Shown here one piece after another: positions 8,320 through 17,704 of a DNA stretch of 64,000 bases. Both the position numbers and the translations under genes were made by a program. Location of the stretch: contig JAKSPE010000006.1 in NCBI GenBank assembly GCA_024405015.1, positions 46,424-110,423 on the forward strand. Reading direction: 5' to 3'. The stretch's first letter is position 1, and each line of letters starts with the position of its first letter. The notes under the pieces are model-generated. The model did no database searches. It saw only the letters and a list, made by a program, of their open reading frames with translations, and had not been told where the DNA came from. Origin of the DNA: Sphaerochaetaceae bacterium. GTDB lineage: Bacteria; Spirochaetota; Spirochaetia; Sphaerochaetales; Sphaerochaetaceae.

Positions 8320-8895
8320 ATGGACGAACTCAAAGCACGTATCTTGTCGGAAGGCAAAGTCCTTCCGGGCAACATCATTAAGGTTGGCTCATTCTTGAAT
8401 CACAAGATCGACACTGATCTCATGTCAAGAATGGCAGATGAATTCGGAAAACACTTTGATCTCTCAAAGGTTTCACTTATCCTGACAATCGAAGCCAGTG
8501 GAATTGCTCTTGCAAGCATCTGTTCCCTCAAGTGGGGAATTCCTATGGTATTCGCAAAGAAAGCCAAGAGCGACAACATTGAGAATGGAATCCTCCACAG
8601 CGAGATCTATTCCTATACTTATAAGAAGACCGTCAACGTCATGGTTGAAGCAGAGCACATCAAGCCTACCGACAATGTTCTCGTAATGGACGACTTCCTT
8701 GCCAACGGCGAGGCTGTCAGAGGACTTACCGATGTCGTCAAGGGTGCTGGTGCATCCCTTGCTGGTGTTGCCATTGCTGTTGAGAAGGGATTCCAGGGCG
8801 GCGGAGACAGACTCCGTGCAGCAGGAATCGACGTCTACAGCCTTGCAATCATCGACGACGCAAGCGACGGAACAATCAAATTCAGAGAGAACTAA
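8320..8895 (+). CDS. xpt: Xanthine phosphoribosyltransferase
   Basis: Salvages xanthine to XMP with PRPP. The 191-residue protein begins [18 protein letters not shown] as in family members; the PRPP-binding loop [13 protein letters not shown] is intact, and [11 protein letters not shown] and the C-terminal SLAIID are typical. ATG 8320 is chosen over an in-frame ATG five codons upstream because it fits the family N-terminus. It is followed after a single base by guaA, so XMP made here can be aminated by the next gene product to GMP. Confidence 0.93.
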   Translation: MDELKARILSEGKVLPGNIIKVGSFLNHKIDTDLMSRMADEFGKHFDLSKVSLILTIEASGIALASICSLKWGIPMVFAKKAKSDNIENGILHSEIYSYTYKKTVNVMVEAEHIKPTDNVLVMDDFLANGEAVRGLTDVVKGAGASLAGVAIAVEKGFQGGGDRLRAAGIDVYSLAIIDDASDGTIKFREN

Positions 8896-8896
8896 C

Positions 8897-10444
8897 ATGA
8901 ACGCAAACGAAGAGAAGGTTCTGATACTGGATTTTGGTAGCCAGTACAACCAGCTTATCGCAAGACGCGTGAGAGAGATCGGCATCTACTGCGAACTCAA
9001 GCCATTCTCAATGCCTTTTGAGAAGATCCAGGGGTTCGGACCTATGGCCATCATCCTCTCCGGAGGTCCTTCCAGCGTCTACGATGAGAAATCACCAAAG
9101 ATTGACACACGCATTTTCGAGATGGGAATTCCAGTTCTCGGTATCTGCTATGGCGCTCAGCTCATGGCCTACACCCTTGGTGGAAAGGTCGTTCCAGCCG
9201 ATAGCCTTGCCAACCGAGAGTATGGAAGAACGGAAACAGAGTTTGACACCAACTCTTCCCTTTTCGGCAATATATCTTCGAAAAGCATTACATGGATGAG
9301 CCATGGAGACAGTGTTGAGCGCATTCCTGACGGTTTCAAGGCCATTGCACACTCTGCAGGTTGCCCATTCGCAGGATTTGAGAACACTGCCAAAAACTTC
9401 TATGCAGTTCAGTTCCATCCAGAGGTCAAACACACAGAGGAAGGCTTTGAGATTCTCAGAACATTCCTTATGGATATCGCTGGAGCCAAGGCACAGTGGT
9501 CCATGGCCAACTACAAGCTCACTGCCATTGAGCAGATCAAAGCCAAGGTCGGCGACGGAAAGGCACTTTTGGCACTCTCTGGTGGAGTCGACAGCTCTGT
9601 TGCTGCAGCACTCATGTCCCAGGCCATTGGCGAAAAGCTCACTTGTGTCTTTGTTGACCACGGTCTTCTGAGAAAGGACGAAGGTGACCAGGTAGAAGAG
9701 ATTTTCTCCAACTACCCAGTCAAGTTCGTCAGAGTCAATGCCCAGAAACATTTCATGGACAAGCTTGCCGGCGTCACAGAGCCAGAAAGAAAGAGAAAGA
9801 TCATCGGCGAGGAGTTCATCCGCGTCTTCGAAGCGGAAGCAAAGAAGATCGGCGCTGTTGATTTCCTTGTTCAGGGTACCATCTATCCAGATGTCATCGA
9901 ATCCGGTATGGGAAGCAACGCAGCGGTCATCAAGAGCCACCACAATGTTGGAGGCCTTCCAGACTATGTTGATTTCAAGGAGATCATCGAGCCACTGAGA
10001 AACCTCTTCAAAGATGAGGTTCGCCAGCTTGGCAGAGAGCTCGGTCTTCCTGAGTATCTTGTCAGTCGTCAGCCGTTCCCAGGTCCAGGACTTGCCATCC
10101 GCGTCATCGGAGAGATTACAGAAGAAAAGCTTGCCATCCTCAGAGATGCCGACTGGATTTTCCGCTCCGAGGTCGAGGCAGCCAAGGTTCCTGAGGCCAG
10201 CCAGTACTTCGCCGTTCTTACCAACACAAAGAGCGTCGGTGTCATGGGTGATGGAAGAACCTATGACTACACACTGGCTCTTCGATGCGTCAGCACAAGC
10301 GACTTCATGACAGCAACCTTCACACGCATCCCTTATGATGTACTGGAGAAGGTATCACACAGAATCGTCAATGAGGTCCCACACATCAACCGCATCGTCT
10401 ACGACATCACAGCCAAACCACCAGCAACAGTGGAGTGGGAGTGA
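8897..10444 (+). CDS. guaA: GMP synthase (glutamine-hydrolysing)
   Basis: Converts XMP to GMP using glutamine and ATP. Domains in order: class I glutamine amidotransferase (about residues 8-195, with the nucleophile Cys in GICYGAQ and FHPEV), ATP pyrophosphatase (SGGVDSS P-loop near residue 230), and the C-terminal dimerisation domain ending in [10 protein letters not shown]. At 515 residues it is standard. The start at ATG 8897, one base after the xpt stop, is set by the family N-terminus ([17 protein letters not shown]). Confidence 0.97.
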   Translation: MNANEEKVLILDFGSQYNQLIARRVREIGIYCELKPFSMPFEKIQGFGPMAIILSGGPSSVYDEKSPKIDTRIFEMGIPVLGICYGAQLMAYTLGGKVVPADSLANREYGRTETEFDTNSSLFGNISSKSITWMSHGDSVERIPDGFKAIAHSAGCPFAGFENTAKNFYAVQFHPEVKHTEEGFEILRTFLMDIAGAKAQWSMANYKLTAIEQIKAKVGDGKALLALSGGVDSSVAAALMSQAIGEKLTCVFVDHGLLRKDEGDQVEEIFSNYPVKFVRVNAQKHFMDKLAGVTEPERKRKIIGEEFIRVFEAEAKKIGAVDFLVQGTIYPDVIESGMGSNAAVIKSHHNVGGLPDYVDFKEIIEPLRNLFKDEVRQLGRELGLPEYLVSRQPFPGPGLAIRVIGEITEEKLAILRDADWIFRSEVEAAKVPEASQYFAVLTNTKSVGVMGDGRTYDYTLALRCVSTSDFMTATFTRIPYDVLEKVSHRIVNEVPHINRIVYDITAKPPATVEWE

Positions 10445-10452
10445 CAAACAGA

Positions 10453-10480
10453 AAACTGACTCGAAAGGGTCAGTTTTTTT
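10453..10480 (+). terminator. Rho-independent terminator after guaA
   Basis: AACTGACTC pairs with GGGTCAGTT around a GAAA tetraloop and is followed by a run of Ts. Confidence 0.9.
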
Positions 10481-10543
10481 ATCCCCAAGCCAGACGGAAT
10501 CGGTTATCATGAAAGCCAGGCATGAAACGTTTAGGAGAACCAC

Positions 10544-11263
10544 ATGACAAAAGGTGCTTTTGGTAAAAGTAAGGAGAAACATACATTCGCCGGCAGAATC
10601 CTGCTGATCACGCTTTTGCTCTGTTTCATGCTCATCTCCTGCAACCAGGAGGAGAAACTGGATTCCATGGGCCGTCCGTCTTTCCTTCCACCGGCAGTCA
10701 CGCTGGACGCCCTTGAAGGGACCTACGAGATCGTGACTTCAACCGGTTTTCTGCCTGAGAAGCATCTCTACAGCTTTTCAGGCGGTGTCATCACATCTGT
10801 CCCATGCGGGGATTACTCCTCCTATCTTGATGATCCGGTTGTAACCGGGTCCTACACATTGAGCGGAAATTCCATCACCATGAATTTCAATGGGCAGAAC
10901 CGAAGTGGAAGTTTAGCCTTTGTCGAGGATGTAGGCATTGAACTTTCCTTGGCAGGAGAACAGACGATCAGGCTCAAGAAGTTCTCGGACGAGCAGATTG
11001 ATACCAGCATCTACGGCAGCGGCAACATCGTGGGAACCTATATCGATGAGATGTTCGTATTCGACATCTATCCGAACAAGACGATGCTTGTCATGGATTT
11101 TGATCTGAACGAACTCTTTCACTATCGATACGACTTCCAGGGCAACAACAATACAATCATCCACCTCAAACGCTATCTGGAAAACAGAGACGATAGGGTC
11201 AACATCGTGAAAGTCGGAAAATACCTGCTGTTCGGCAGCAGTGTGCTGATGAAGCTGCAATAG
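10544..11263 (+). CDS. Hypothetical lipoprotein
   Basis: A 239-residue protein with a basic N-terminus, one hydrophobic segment (ILLITLLLCFMLISC) and a lipobox LISC with the lipidated Cys near residue 33, followed by a polar linker. The remainder is predicted beta-rich (GTYEIVTSTGF, SYTLSGNSITMNF, GTYIDEMFVFDIYPN), resembling small lipocalin-like or repeat-strand lipoproteins, but no family was recognised. TAGGAGAA is a good ribosome binding site. It stands alone between the guaA terminator and a convergent phosphoesterase gene. It probably sits on the outer face of the inner membrane or in the outer membrane. Confidence 0.75.
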   Translation: MTKGAFGKSKEKHTFAGRILLITLLLCFMLISCNQEEKLDSMGRPSFLPPAVTLDALEGTYEIVTSTGFLPEKHLYSFSGGVITSVPCGDYSSYLDDPVVTGSYTLSGNSITMNFNGQNRSGSLAFVEDVGIELSLAGEQTIRLKKFSDEQIDTSIYGSGNIVGTYIDEMFVFDIYPNKTMLVMDFDLNELFHYRYDFQGNNNTIIHLKRYLENRDDRVNIVKVGKYLLFGSSVLMKLQ

Positions 11264-11329
11264 AAACGGACAAGCCTTCAAATCTTTTCCAAACCTGCAG
11301 CTTTTTCATAATAGCCAAAGCATTTTCAC

Positions 11330-11366
11330 TTACTGTTTTAATTTTCTTTTACTGTTCGTTACTGTT
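11330..11366. repeat. Three TTACTGTT octamers between convergent genes
   Basis: TTACTGTT occurs at 11330-11337, 11349-11356 and 11359-11366 in a T-rich 3'-3' intergenic region. A related TTACTGTTG lies upstream of the neighbouring phosphoesterase gene (about 12,999-13,007). No function can be assigned. Confidence 0.3.
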
Positions 11367-11384
11367 TATCAACCCCAAACCAAA

Positions 11385-11420
11385 GAAAAGGCCGCCTAGG
11401 AGAATTTCCCAAGCGGCCTT
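11385..11420 (-). terminator. Terminator of the phosphoesterase gene
   Basis: AAGGCCGC (11388-11395) pairs with GCGGCCTT (11413-11420); reading on the minus strand the hairpin runs into TTTTCTTT. It may also stop plus-strand transcripts. Confidence 0.75.
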
Positions 11421-11438
11421 GTTTGTCTTTCAAATGTG

Positions 11439-12968
11439 TCAGCGGTTTTTCTTGTTGACGCTGAGGCTGTCATACTGGATGCCATCGCTTCCATAGACAT
11501 CCAAAGTGATGGCCTGTGGTGTCACGGAGACAACGACGAATCCGGATCCCTTCTCACCAACGTAGAAAGCACAGCGATTTCCGGTCAGCTCAGGACGGTT
11601 CACAATGGCCTTCTCCTCCTGATACTCGGTGATCGGGCTTGTCATGTAAACGGTGCCATCCTCTGCAACCTGGTCACCATACAAGGTGTAGCTTCTGCTG
11701 TAGGTGTGGGTGTCTGATGCAAGAACAAGATCAACTCTGCACTTGTCCATGACCGGTGCCCAGAACTCATAGGCGCCAGTTCCGCTGTTTTCACCCTCGA
11801 GCATGGAGTAATGCTGGGAAACGATGATGTAGTCGTACTTGCCCTTGTTTGCCTCGACAACGGATTCAAGCCAGATGCGCTCCATCTCCAACGTCTCCCG
11901 ATTGGCATAGTTCATGGTTCCGTCATCCTCACGTCCGATGGAATCCAGACAGATGAACAGAACGTTCTCATAAAGGAACCAGTAGTTGCTGTCGAGGACA
12001 TCAGCGTCATCGTCAGGAACGGCAACCATATCAAGATAGTAGGCGCTGGTATCCATGTTCTTCTTACCAGCAGGATAGTACTCATGGTTTCCGACCAAGA
12101 AGGCGAACATGTTTCTGTGAAGTCTGTCACTGCTCTGCCAGTTGAACCAGTTGTTGTAGATCTGTCCCTTGTTGACCATGTCGCCGGAGAACAGGACAAA
12201 GTTGATATCCTGGCCAAGGATTGCATTGGCACGATCGATTGCGGTGTCGACATTGAAAATCAGTGGATTGTTGGCCTGTGTGTGGTTATCACTGAGCCAC
12301 AGGAAATGGAAGGTTCCATCAGAGCCTGCAGTCTTGAAGGTTCCAGCTTCGGAGACGCTACCGTCCGCATTCTTGACTCTGTACTGGTAAGTGCTATCCG
12401 GCTCAAGGCCCTCGAGTTCGATGCGATAGCGGTAATAGCTTGTGCCGTCATTCCATTCCAGTGTGTTCTTGTTGCAGGCAACAGCGATTGTCTGCGTGAA
12501 CTGCGTTGAGTTGGCATCTGTGAGCTCAAGCACACAATCTGGGTTCTGGCTATGCCATGAGATGGTCTGGCTGGTAGAGCTGTCATGACCCGGACCTGCC
12601 ATGAGCCAGTTTGCCTGGCGGCTTGGGAATACGGTGATGACAGCAGAGGTCTTCTTGGTAGGGTCCTGGACCGATGAGACCTGGACCTGAACAGTCTCGG
12701 TCTTGTCGGAAGAATCAAGAAGATGGACGGTTCCATCTGGATCGATTGCGACGACATCCGGATTGCTGCTTTCAAAGACAACAGCCTTGTTTTCAGCAGT
12801 TCCATTGACGGTCACACCCAGTTTGATTGTATCAGGGGCATACAGATACATGGTGTATTTGTCAAGTTTGACGCCAGTTACAGTTCCCTGGTCCTTTGCG
12901 GTTGCACAGGAAACCAGAAGTGAAATCACCAAAACGGCACATGCCATGACGATACAGATTCTTCTCAT
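11439..12968 (-). CDS. Lipoprotein metallophosphoesterase with Ig-like and PAP-N-like domains
   Basis: A 509-residue exported phosphoesterase. Lipobox LVSC places the lipid-modified Cys near residue 21. Then come a bacterial Ig-like domain (about 30-110, GVKLDKYTMYL...VVAIDPDG), a fibronectin-like domain of the purple acid phosphatase N-terminal type (about 120-215, TISWHSQNPDC, LEPDSTYQYRVKNADG), and a calcineurin-type catalytic domain (about 220-470) with metal ligands in SDNHT, SGDMVNKG, VGNHEYY, VSQHYS and ASDTHTYS. Substrate unknown; phosphate scavenging at the cell surface is likely. A GGGAGG ribosome binding site precedes ATG 12968. Monocistronic. Confidence 0.88.
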   Translation of the reverse strand: MRRICIVMACAVLVISLLVSCATAKDQGTVTGVKLDKYTMYLYAPDTIKLGVTVNGTAENKAVVFESSNPDVVAIDPDGTVHLLDSSDKTETVQVQVSSVQDPTKKTSAVITVFPSRQANWLMAGPGHDSSTSQTISWHSQNPDCVLELTDANSTQFTQTIAVACNKNTLEWNDGTSYYRYRIELEGLEPDSTYQYRVKNADGSVSEAGTFKTAGSDGTFHFLWLSDNHTQANNPLIFNVDTAIDRANAILGQDINFVLFSGDMVNKGQIYNNWFNWQSSDRLHRNMFAFLVGNHEYYPAGKKNMDTSAYYLDMVAVPDDDADVLDSNYWFLYENVLFICLDSIGREDDGTMNYANRETLEMERIWLESVVEANKGKYDYIIVSQHYSMLEGENSGTGAYEFWAPVMDKCRVDLVLASDTHTYSRSYTLYGDQVAEDGTVYMTSPITEYQEEKAIVNRPELTGNRCAFYVGEKGSGFVVVSVTPQAITLDVYGSDGIQYDSLSVNKKNR

Positions 12969-13090
12969 TCTTTTCCTCCCAAAAACGGATCTTTACCCAT
13001 TACTGTTGTATCATAGGTTTTGCCACCTGTGTGCTTTTTCTCCATATTTTTTATTTCGTTTAGTGATAGCCAAGGGACGCCAGTTCCCAA

Positions 13091-13096
13091 TATAGT
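13091..13096 (+). promoter_or_regulatory. -10 element of the DUF362 gene
   Basis: TATAGT ends 6 nt before ATG 13103, with no ribosome binding site between. The -35 region is poor. Predicted leaderless start. Confidence 0.5.
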
Positions 13097-13102
13097 GAAA
13101 CC

Positions 13103-14212
13103 ATGTCAGATAAAAGCAAAGTCTATTTCACAGATCTCAGAACCGGTTTCAACAACACACTCATCGATAAGTTGAATCGCCTCATGAAAAGCGCAGGAAT
13201 CGAGACCATCGACTTCAAGGACAAGTACTGTGCCATCAAGATGCACTTCGGAGAGCTTGGAAACCTGGCCTTCCTACGACCAAACTGGGCCAAGTGTGTT
13301 GCCGACGAAGTCAAGAGCCTTGGCGGAAAGCCATTTCTGACAGACTGCAACACGCTTTATGTCGGAAGCAGAAAAAACGGACTTGACCACCTGGATGCCG
13401 CCTATCAGAACGGATTCTCCCCGCTTTCCACAGGATGCCATGTGATCATCGCAGATGGAATCAAGGGAAATGACGAGGTCGAGGTTCCTGTTGACGGCAA
13501 CTACGTGAAAAACGCAAAGATCGGCAGAGCCATCATGGACGCCGATGTCTTTATCAGTCTTGCCCATTTCAAGGGTCATGAAGCAACAGGTTTCGGAGGA
13601 GCACTCAAGAACGTGGGAATGGGATGCGGTTCCAGAGCCGGCAAGATGGAGCAGCACAGCCAGGGTAAGCCGACCGTCATTCAGGAGAACTGCATCGGAT
13701 GCGGCATGTGTGCAAAGATCTGTGCCCATCAGGCACCAGTGATCAAGGACAGAAAGTGCACCATTGACCACACCAAGTGCGTCGGTTGCGGCCGCTGTAT
13801 CGCCATTTGCCCAAAGGATGCCGTCGATGCCGACTACGGCAATGGCTCTGAGGCCCTCAACTGCAGAATGATGGAGTACACAAAGGCCGTCGTCCAGGGA
13901 AGACCAGCGTTTTACATCAACATCGCCATTGACATCTCCCCAAACTGTGACTGCCACTCCGAGAACGATCTTGCCATTGTTCCAAACGTAGGACTTTTCG
14001 CATCGTTTGACCCGGTAGCCATCGACCAGGCCTGTGCCGATGCCGTGAACCGCATGCCGATCGTTCCAGGTTCCGCCCTTGACCATGCCGAGCATCATCA
14101 CCATGACCACATCATGGACAACCATCCGGACACAAACTACAAGCAGGGTCTGGAGTACGCACAGTCCATTGGTCTTGGAAGCAGAGATTATGAGCTGATT
14201 ACCGTCAGATAA
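13103..14212 (+). CDS. DUF362 protein with two 4Fe-4S clusters
   Basis: A 369-residue cytoplasmic protein: DUF362 domain (about 1-185, including FISLAHFKGHEATGFGGALKNVGMGCGSRAGK) followed by a bacterial ferredoxin domain with two full CxxCxxCxxxC motifs (CIGCGMCAKIC and CVGCGRCIAICP), then a second DUF362 segment that ends the fold. A His-rich loop HAEHHHHDH lies near residue 330. DUF362 proteins are common in anaerobes and are thought to be redox proteins; the reaction is not established. It is a single-gene unit ended by a strong terminator. Confidence 0.9.
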   Translation: MSDKSKVYFTDLRTGFNNTLIDKLNRLMKSAGIETIDFKDKYCAIKMHFGELGNLAFLRPNWAKCVADEVKSLGGKPFLTDCNTLYVGSRKNGLDHLDAAYQNGFSPLSTGCHVIIADGIKGNDEVEVPVDGNYVKNAKIGRAIMDADVFISLAHFKGHEATGFGGALKNVGMGCGSRAGKMEQHSQGKPTVIQENCIGCGMCAKICAHQAPVIKDRKCTIDHTKCVGCGRCIAICPKDAVDADYGNGSEALNCRMMEYTKAVVQGRPAFYINIAIDISPNCDCHSENDLAIVPNVGLFASFDPVAIDQACADAVNRMPIVPGSALDHAEHHHHDHIMDNHPDTNYKQGLEYAQSIGLGSRDYELITVR

Positions 14213-14234
14213 TCGTAATCCGGAAATCTCAAAG

Positions 14235-14270
14235 GGAAACTGTAGCAATAATTACAGTTTCCTTTTTTTT
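14235..14270 (+). terminator. Rho-independent terminator after the DUF362 gene
   Basis: GGAAACTGTA (14235-14244) pairs perfectly with TACAGTTTCC (14253-14262), followed by eight Ts. Confidence 0.92.
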
Positions 14271-14339
14271 GTCAAAAAAGACTTTATTTCCTACTGTATT
14301 CTTTGTTACACTTCATACCGTTGAAAAAGGAGAAAGACT

Positions 14340-15107
14340 ATGTGGAAGACACCTAACCAGTATTTTGGAACACTTCACATCATTTCAATCGTTGTCATGC
14401 TCTGCTGTGCAGCATGTGGCGTTTATCTTGGCATCAAGTACAAGGATGCCAAATATGACAAGAAAAAAGACAAGGCAATGTCCATCCTCGGATTCACATT
14501 CGTCGCACTTGAAGCTTTCAAGATCATCTTCAGAGTTGCCAACAAGGCTGGTGCTAACGTAACACTGATTTCCTTCCAGATCTGTTCCATCCCACTTTGG
14601 CTCCTGCCATGGATTGCCTACATGAAGGAAGGCAAGCTCAAGAAGTCCTTCATCGGTTTCGTTTCCTTCCAGAGTTTCACAGCAGCATTCTTCTTCTTTG
14701 TAAAGCCAGCTGCCATCGTCATGCAGGAATCCAACTACGGCTACATCATCATGTCCATGCACTCCCTGCTCTGGCACTGCCTCATGGTCGCCAGCGGCCT
14801 GTTCGCCATGGTTGCCTACAGACTCCTTACCAAGGAAGGCTTCAAGACTCTGGTCTACAGCTACATCCTCTGGGTCATCTGTGCAGTCGTCGCCATGGTC
14901 CTGAACCTCATCATCGGTTACCCACTGGACCTCTTCTCCATCGCACCATCAACAAGTTTCTCCTACCCACTTCTTGGTGTGTTCTTCAAGAGTCCAAGTC
15001 CATATCCAGTGTACTTCATCAGCTTCCTGATCTACTACGGTCTGGGTGGACTGATCATCTACGGCCTTGGATTCGGAATCACAAAGCTTGCTACAAAGAA
15101 AAAGTAA
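14340..15107 (+). CDS. YwaF-like integral membrane protein
   Basis: A 255-residue protein with about six or seven predicted membrane segments (around residues 12-32, 48-62, 78-92, 101-122, 133-160, 172-192, 222-246). The pattern of a first helix, a second helix followed by FQICSIPLWLLPW, a central SMHSLLWH and a long final helix resembles the TIGR02206/YwaF family of unknown function. AAGGAG precedes ATG 14340. It is monocistronic. The family name is from memory of the pattern and is less certain than the membrane topology. Confidence 0.65.
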   Translation: MWKTPNQYFGTLHIISIVVMLCCAACGVYLGIKYKDAKYDKKKDKAMSILGFTFVALEAFKIIFRVANKAGANVTLISFQICSIPLWLLPWIAYMKEGKLKKSFIGFVSFQSFTAAFFFFVKPAAIVMQESNYGYIIMSMHSLLWHCLMVASGLFAMVAYRLLTKEGFKTLVYSYILWVICAVVAMVLNLIIGYPLDLFSIAPSTSFSYPLLGVFFKSPSPYPVYFISFLIYYGLGGLIIYGLGFGITKLATKKK

Positions 15108-15130
15108 ATCACATAGAATTAAGAGAGTTA

Positions 15131-15163
15131 AAGGTCGCATCTTCGGGTGCGACCTTTTATTTT
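15131..15163 (+). terminator. Rho-independent terminator
   Basis: AAGGTCGCA (15131-15139) pairs with TGCGACCTT (15148-15156), followed by a T-rich tract. Confidence 0.88.
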
Positions 15164-15207
15164 CTGCATGTGGCAGCAACCCCTTCTAGAGAAGCCCTGT
15201 TAACCGC

Positions 15208-15213
15208 TATACT
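15208..15213 (+). promoter_or_regulatory. -10 element of the nhaC-like gene
   Basis: TATACT ends 6 nt before ATG 15220 and no ribosome binding site is present. Predicted leaderless start. Confidence 0.5.
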
Positions 15214-15219
15214 ACAGCC

Positions 15220-16515
15220 ATGGGAACTGCAATCTCCTTTGTCCTTTTCTTCGCGACTCTTCTCTTTACCCTCATCCGAGGCATCTCTGTCGTCTGGGCA
15301 ATTGGTGTTGCACTTCTTGCATTCTCCGTCTCCGCCATAGCCTCCGGCACCCCGACAAAGAAGGTTCTGGGCTATGCTTGGGCGGAAATCCCGAAAGCCA
15401 TGATTGTCGTAAGGGTTCTCATCTGTGTCGGAATCCTCACAGGTCTTCTTCGTGGAAGCGGAACAATTGCAGCCTTCGTGTATGCTGGAACAAGTCTCAT
15501 TCCCAAAAGGCTCTTCCTTCTGACCGTCTTTCTGATTTGCGTCGCCCTCTCCTACGTTCTAGGCTCATCCTTTGCCGTCACAGGAACCGCAGGTGTCATT
15601 TTCATGGCCTTTGCCCGAACAGGTGGTGTGAACCCAGCCATCGTTGCAGGAGCGGTGCTCTCCGGTGTCTATTTCGGAGACCGTGGAGCCCCAACGTCCT
15701 CATGCCTTAGCCTGGTTTCCGTCATTACCGGCACCGATACGCTACAGAACTCAAAGCGTATCCAGCGCATCTCCTTTCCCGCATACCTTGTCATCATTGC
15801 CCTGTATGCAGGGCTCTCCTTCGCAAACCCTCTTATGCAGGTCGATGAGAGCATTCTCCATGCAATGGAAAGCACCTTCCGCATCACATGGGTTACCGCG
15901 ATTCCTGCACTGATTGTTGTGATTCTGCCGCTTTTCAAACTCAGAATCTGGAAATCCATGCTGCTGGGAGCCCTGGCAGCACTGGTCATTGCCGTAGGAT
16001 ATCAGCACTACACACTACTACAGTCCGTCGGTTTCATGCTCTGGGGCTTTGTCACAGAGACCGAACTCAGCAGCCTGAACGGAGGAGGCATCGTCTCCAT
16101 GAAGACAGCCATCATCCTGGTGCCACTAGCTTCCATGCTTTCGGGAGTTCTGGAAGGAACAAAGGTCCTGGACAAGGCAACCGCAAAGGCATCAGAGCTT
16201 GCAAAGAGAATCGGAAAGCTTCCGGCCATGCTCGCAGTTTCGGTGCTCTCTGCCATGGTCTTCTGCAACCAGACCGTCTGCGTGATGCTTTCCCGCCAGA
16301 TGCTTCAAAGTGCCTACACAGACGGCTCCGAGATGGCAATGGACATTTCCCATACCTCGTCTCTGATTGCCGCCATGGTTCCATGGTCCATCGCCTGCTC
16401 CATTCCACTTGCGCTGCTTGGTGTGGGCTACAGCGCCATGCTGTTTGCCTTTCTTGTGTACCTGGTTCCCATCTACTACACGCTTTTCAAGAAGAGACTT
16501 CTCAAAAGCAGATGA
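15220..16515 (+). CDS. NhaC-family Na+/H+ antiporter
   Basis: A 431-residue inner-membrane protein with 11 to 12 hydrophobic segments. The conserved NhaC segment GVYFGDRGAPTSS lies near residue 150, preceded by GSSFAVTGTAGVIFMAFARTGGVNPAIVAGAVLSG, and a second repeat-like part contains VSVLSAMVFCNQTVCVML. NhaC proteins exchange Na+ for H+ (some relatives exchange malate/lactate), so pH or sodium homeostasis is the likely role. It lies alone between a terminator and the promoter of the next gene. Confidence 0.85.
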   Translation: MGTAISFVLFFATLLFTLIRGISVVWAIGVALLAFSVSAIASGTPTKKVLGYAWAEIPKAMIVVRVLICVGILTGLLRGSGTIAAFVYAGTSLIPKRLFLLTVFLICVALSYVLGSSFAVTGTAGVIFMAFARTGGVNPAIVAGAVLSGVYFGDRGAPTSSCLSLVSVITGTDTLQNSKRIQRISFPAYLVIIALYAGLSFANPLMQVDESILHAMESTFRITWVTAIPALIVVILPLFKLRIWKSMLLGALAALVIAVGYQHYTLLQSVGFMLWGFVTETELSSLNGGGIVSMKTAIILVPLASMLSGVLEGTKVLDKATAKASELAKRIGKLPAMLAVSVLSAMVFCNQTVCVMLSRQMLQSAYTDGSEMAMDISHTSSLIAAMVPWSIACSIPLALLGVGYSAMLFAFLVYLVPIYYTLFKKRLLKSR

Positions 16516-16603
16516 TAAGCTAGAGCTGGCCAATTCAACAAAAAAGTGACAGAAGACTGAAAATGCAGTTTATGATATACGACTGTAAGGTGGGAGAAGA
16601 AGC

Positions 16604-17698
16604 ATGGATAGAATGAGATTCATCATCGTGGGCTCCGGTTGGAGATCCCTTTACTTCGTCAGAATCGTCAAGGCACTGCCTGAGCGCTTTGAACTGTGTG
16701 CAATGTTGTGCAGAACACAGGAGAAAGCCGCTAAGATGGCCGCCGAATATGGCATTCACACCACAACATCCATTGACGAATGCGTTTCTCTAAACCCTGA
16801 TTTCGTTGTCGTTGTTGTCACCAAGACAATGGGCCATGAAGTGGCCATGCAGTGGATGGACCTCGGTTTCTGCGTCCTTCTTGAGACTCCTGCAGGCCTT
16901 GATCTGCAGGCTCTCAACGAAACCTGGAAGCGCCACGAAAAAGGTCAGAAGATCGTCATCTGCGAGCAGTACAACCAGTATCCGCAACTTCATGCCTTGA
17001 TTCAGGTTGCCAACAGCGGGCTATTGGGAAACCGACATTGTCTGAACATCTCCATTGCACATGAATACCATGGGGCAAGCATCATGCGGGAACTTCTGGA
17101 TGTTCCGACAAACGAACAGTTCACACTGACAGCCAAGACCTATGAGTTTCCGACCACGCAGACCCTCACGCGCTACGATGATTTCAAGGATGGCCGCATC
17201 GCCAACAAGAAACGCACCATCGCAACCTTCGAGTTCGAAAACGGCAAGGTCGCCGTCTATGACTTTGACTCCGAGCAGTATCGCTCCCCGATTCGCAAGA
17301 ACACTGTGAAACTGCAGGGAACCAGAGGGGAGATCATTGACGAGAAAGTCTATTATCTGGATGCCAAAAACGACGGCGTCGTCTCAGAAATCACCATTTC
17401 CGACCGCCTCGTAGAGACGCCATATGACAACCCCAATCTTAAGTTGGTTCGAGAAGTGATGGATGTCAGCTTCGAAGGAAAAAGCGTTTACAGCCCCGTT
17501 TTCGGGCCTTGTGGGCTCGCTCAGGACGAAACCGCCATTGCAACCATCATGCAAGGCACCTATCGATACGCCAAGGGACAGGCAGGCTCCCCTTACCCAC
17601 TGGAAAAGGCACTGCAGGATGCCTACATCATGATTCTGATGCAGAAAGCCGACCAAAGCGGAGAAAAGGTCAAATCAGAGAGACAGATCTGGAACTGA
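16604..17698 (+). CDS. Gfo/Idh/MocA-family oxidoreductase
   Basis: A 364-residue NAD(P)-dependent oxidoreductase. The Rossmann dinucleotide motif is a variant (FIIVGSGWRSLYFVRIV) and the substrate-domain motif EKP is replaced by ETPAG. The C-terminal half carries the usual alpha/beta substrate domain (ISIAHEYHG, GTRGEI). The substrate is unknown; sugar or inositol-type polyols are typical. GGGAGAAGAAGC provides a ribosome binding site. Convergent with the acyltransferase gene, the stops being 6 nt apart. Confidence 0.82.
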   Translation: MDRMRFIIVGSGWRSLYFVRIVKALPERFELCAMLCRTQEKAAKMAAEYGIHTTTSIDECVSLNPDFVVVVVTKTMGHEVAMQWMDLGFCVLLETPAGLDLQALNETWKRHEKGQKIVICEQYNQYPQLHALIQVANSGLLGNRHCLNISIAHEYHGASIMRELLDVPTNEQFTLTAKTYEFPTTQTLTRYDDFKDGRIANKKRTIATFEFENGKVAVYDFDSEQYRSPIRKNTVKLQGTRGEIIDEKVYYLDAKNDGVVSEITISDRLVETPYDNPNLKLVREVMDVSFEGKSVYSPVFGPCGLAQDETAIATIMQGTYRYAKGQAGSPYPLEKALQDAYIMILMQKADQSGEKVKSERQIWN

Positions 17699-17704
17699 CA
17701 GAAA

